Origin: Gigantopelta aegis
Taxonomy: Eukaryota; Mollusca; Gastropoda; Neomphalida; Peltospiridae
Length of the DNA stretch: 64,000 nt
Direction of reading: 5' to 3'
Assembly (NCBI RefSeq): GCF_016097555.1
Contig: NC_054708.1
Span: 7,904,160 to 7,968,159 of the forward strand
Positions 61,872-64,000 of this stretch are shown one piece after another (the first letter of the stretch is position 1; every line of letters starts with the position of its first letter). The position numbers were made by a program, and so were the translations under genes. Under the pieces are notes generated by a model. That model was not told the origin of the DNA. It saw only the letters and a list, made by a program, of their open reading frames with translations, and ran no database searches.

Positions 61872-61950
61872 ACTAAAATGTTTGACATCCAACAGCCAGT
61901 GATTAATACATCAATATGCTCTAGTGGTGTTGTTAAACAAACAACCTTTT
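61872..61950 (+). mobile_element. SINE tail fragment, type A
   Basis: AAAATGTTTGACATCCAACA and TATGCTCTAGTGGTGTTGTT, 57 bp after the previous copy; only the 3' end is present. Confidence 0.8.
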
Positions 61951-62945
61951 TTTCCTTTTTTTTGTGTACTGGTAAAAAAGCGAATACAGTTGTAACTCTG
62001 CACAGTGGTCATTGTTACTTCAGACTATATCCAGCCATTATCAGTGGTTATACGGTGGCCAAGACTGAATGCTAAAATAGATTAATTTCTTGCTCGGAGA
62101 TTGGTTCAGCAGTTTGATCACTGCATTATCCACCTTATGTGTGTTTCACGATGGCCACTGATTGCCATGGAACTGTTAGACTGCTTTCTGGCAGCAGCCC
62201 AGACCGTATCGCAGACTTACTGTGCTATATATTGCCACCGACGTGCTGGGAGTGTCTGATCGCTGAATAGACGGTCGTACATCATTGTCTAGTGGCTTCT
62301 TGCTGGTCTGTGTCACAAAAACTCACTGTTAGTGTGTGTGTGTGTGTGTGTATACATTCATTCTCCACTTTTCTTACTGTACAGGACCTTAATTAGGAAA
62401 TGATAAATTGGCTCATGGTAAGTAGTGTATATCACTTTATGTGTTTTGATTACAAATTTGAATGTTAATTTTTTTTTTAAACCGGATTTTAACTTTCAAG
62501 CTGGATTTAAAAAAATGTTTTATCGTTGTATCCCATAAGGAACCAATATCTCTACAACAGATCTTTCTGTCATGTGTTTTTTTAATATACATGTACACCT
62601 GGAAATTTATTAAACACCATCAGAATTCTATTTCAGCCAAAAAGGTGTCCATAGAAGTTTAAAACATGATATTGACAGTTTTAATATATTCTGTAAGTAT
62701 TTACTGAGATGGCATGGATAAATTACTAATAAAAAGCACATCAATGTGAGTCCAGCTCCATATAGTTAATCACCATACATGTTCATGCATATTTACGGTT
62801 TCTTCTGACCTTTTTCTGTAGAATACTGTAAATATTGATGTAAAGACAATCTTCATGTCAGTCTTTTTCAATATTTTTTGTATTACAGAACATTAATTCC
62901 ATTGTTTTGTATTCTTGAAATGTTGAAAATTACTTTCAAAGTACA
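61951..62945. other. intergenic region with no recognised gene
   Basis: The part from 62090 to 62330 is richer in GC than its surroundings but has stops in every frame. A short (GT)n lies at 62332-62351. Confidence 0.4.
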
Positions 62946-62948
62946 TCA

Positions 62949-63347
62949 ACCCCTGCAACTGTCCACAGCAATCAGTAATGCCGTGGAGATTGCCGTGTTT
63001 TTAATTCTCCACAGCAATCAGTAATGCCGTGGAGATTGCCATGTAGTTTTTAATTCTCCACAGCAATCAATAATGCCGTGGAGATTGCCATGTAGTTTTT
63101 AATTCTCCACAGCAATCAGTAATGCCGTGGAGATTGCCGATGTAGTTTTTAATTCTCCACAGCAATCAGTAATGCCGTGGAGATTGCCATGTAGTTTTTA
63201 ATTCTCCACAGCAATCAGTAATGCCGTGGAGATTGCCATGTAGTTTTTAATTCTCCACAGCACTTTTTTGCCTTGGACTATATTCAGCTTTTTTCAGTGG
63301 CATGGGTTTTTTTTTGCTGTGGACATTTTCTTAATTGCAGGGGTTGG
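62949..63347 (+). mobile_element. MITE (CAACCCCTGCAA termini) with an internal 49-bp minisatellite
   Basis: AACCCCTGCAACTGTCCACA at the left is inverted at the right as TGTGGACATTTTCTTAATTG then CAGGGGTT. Inside, CTCCACAGCAATCAGTAATG then CCGTGGAGATTGCC recurs about 6 times at a 49-bp period (62969-63260). Each unit can fold (CTCCAC/GTGGAG). Related single-unit copies lie at 15886 and 40527. Confidence 0.8.
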
Positions 63348-63750
63348 TAAATGTAATATTATGTATAAGCCACATGGTCAAAACTAGATGGTGTTTAATT
63401 AATGTCCAGGTGTACAGGTGTTCATTTCCAATTTTCACCCATCTTAGTGAAATCTTTTCACACCCTTGCTGGACACCCCCGTCCTCCATTTAAGAACTAC
63501 ATATTAAAATATGGTGATATTGGTGTCAGACATACATGTATGGTTATTTTGATGTTCCTGTTAAAAGCAACAATGCATATATGTTTATCTTATAGGACAG
63601 CACATATCACAGCATTTGATCTACCAGTTGTGGGTAACTGGCAGGGCTCGACCTTAGTGGTAGCATGGAATGTTTTGGCTACTGAAATCTACTTTGGGCT
63701 ATCAGACTCCCATCAGGATACTAGATTTTTGTTTTCACCCATAAACTAAA

Positions 63751-63976
63751 AGTTAAAGTGGGTTTTGTTTAACGAACACCACTAGAGCACATTGATTTAT
63801 TAATCATCGGCTATTGGATGTCAAACATTTGGTAATTTTGACATGGTTGTAGAGAGGAAAACCCACTACATTTTTCCATTCGTAGCAAGTGATCTTTGAT
63901 ATACACCATCCCACAGACAGGATAGTACATACCACAGCCTTTGATATACCAGTCATGGTGCACTGGCTGGAGTGAG
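63751..63976 (-). mobile_element. SINE, tail type A, 5'-truncated, 14-bp target-site duplication
   Basis: ACCCATAAACTAAA is duplicated at 63737-63750 and 63977-63990. The tail TTTTGTTTAACGAACACCAC and body to GTGCACTGGCTGGAGTGAG are present; the head is missing, so truncation happened at insertion. Confidence 0.94.
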
Positions 63977-64000
63977 ACCCATAAACTAAATCTTACATTC

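Noticed and set aside
62090..62330. GC-richer stretch as a possible exon
   Set aside because: Stops interrupt all frames on both strands and no splice sites fit.
62949..63347. CRISPR-like regular repeats
   Set aside because: The 49-bp units are fully repeated without unique spacers, lie inside a MITE and in an animal genome. The same holds for the other arrays.

Overview
This window is AT-rich, intron-bearing animal DNA. Its small spliced exons, long 3' untranslated region, dense tRNA-derived SINEs, MITEs and minisatellites point to a mollusc. The dominant SINE tail (CTCTAGTGGTGTCGTTAAAC) is, from memory, typical of marine gastropods and bivalves. The species cannot be fixed from sequence alone. 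No prokaryotic operon, CRISPR array, functional tRNA or rRNA gene was seen.

Two genes can be reconstructed from end to end, and they converge. The first is a plus-strand orthologue of the histone chaperone SET/TAF-I: eight coding exons at 8845-22972, 271 codons, an NRF-1-like promoter palindrome and a 3.9-kb 3' UTR ending near 26895. The second is a minus-strand ankyrin-repeat/SOCS-box protein: six coding exons from 36451 down to 30228, 349 codons. It is probably a substrate receptor of a Cullin-5 ubiquitin ligase. No functional link between the two is implied by the sequence. A possible orphan exon lies at 2882-2985.

Layout: 1-2880 is unassigned AT-rich DNA resembling a 3' UTR. 2882-8800 holds SINEs and a MITE family. 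8800-26900 is SET, with introns full of MITEs, SINEs and one antisense hAT-type zinc-finger remnant. 26900-30200 is intergenic with a 38-bp minisatellite. 30228-36451 is the ankyrin/SOCS gene. 36452-40790 is intergenic with nested MITEs. 40800-46925 is a 62-unit, 99-bp satellite that happens to be open for 2,097 codons. 47000-56800 is intergenic with several minisatellites and a 200-N assembly gap. 56860-59190 is a 104-bp tandem array interrupted by a complete Tc1-type transposon (57361-58854) with one in-frame stop. 59200-64000 holds SINEs, nested SINEs and a MITE with an internal minisatellite.

The most notable theme is what the SINEs do. At least four minisatellites here appear to be built from the tRNA-like head of local SINEs. 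A SINE tail supplies the polypyrimidine tract of the SET exon 5 splice acceptor. A SINE target-site duplication has copied the 5' splice site of exon 2 of the ankyrin/SOCS gene. Exon structures were derived by reading splice sites and protein similarity by eye, without alignment tools.
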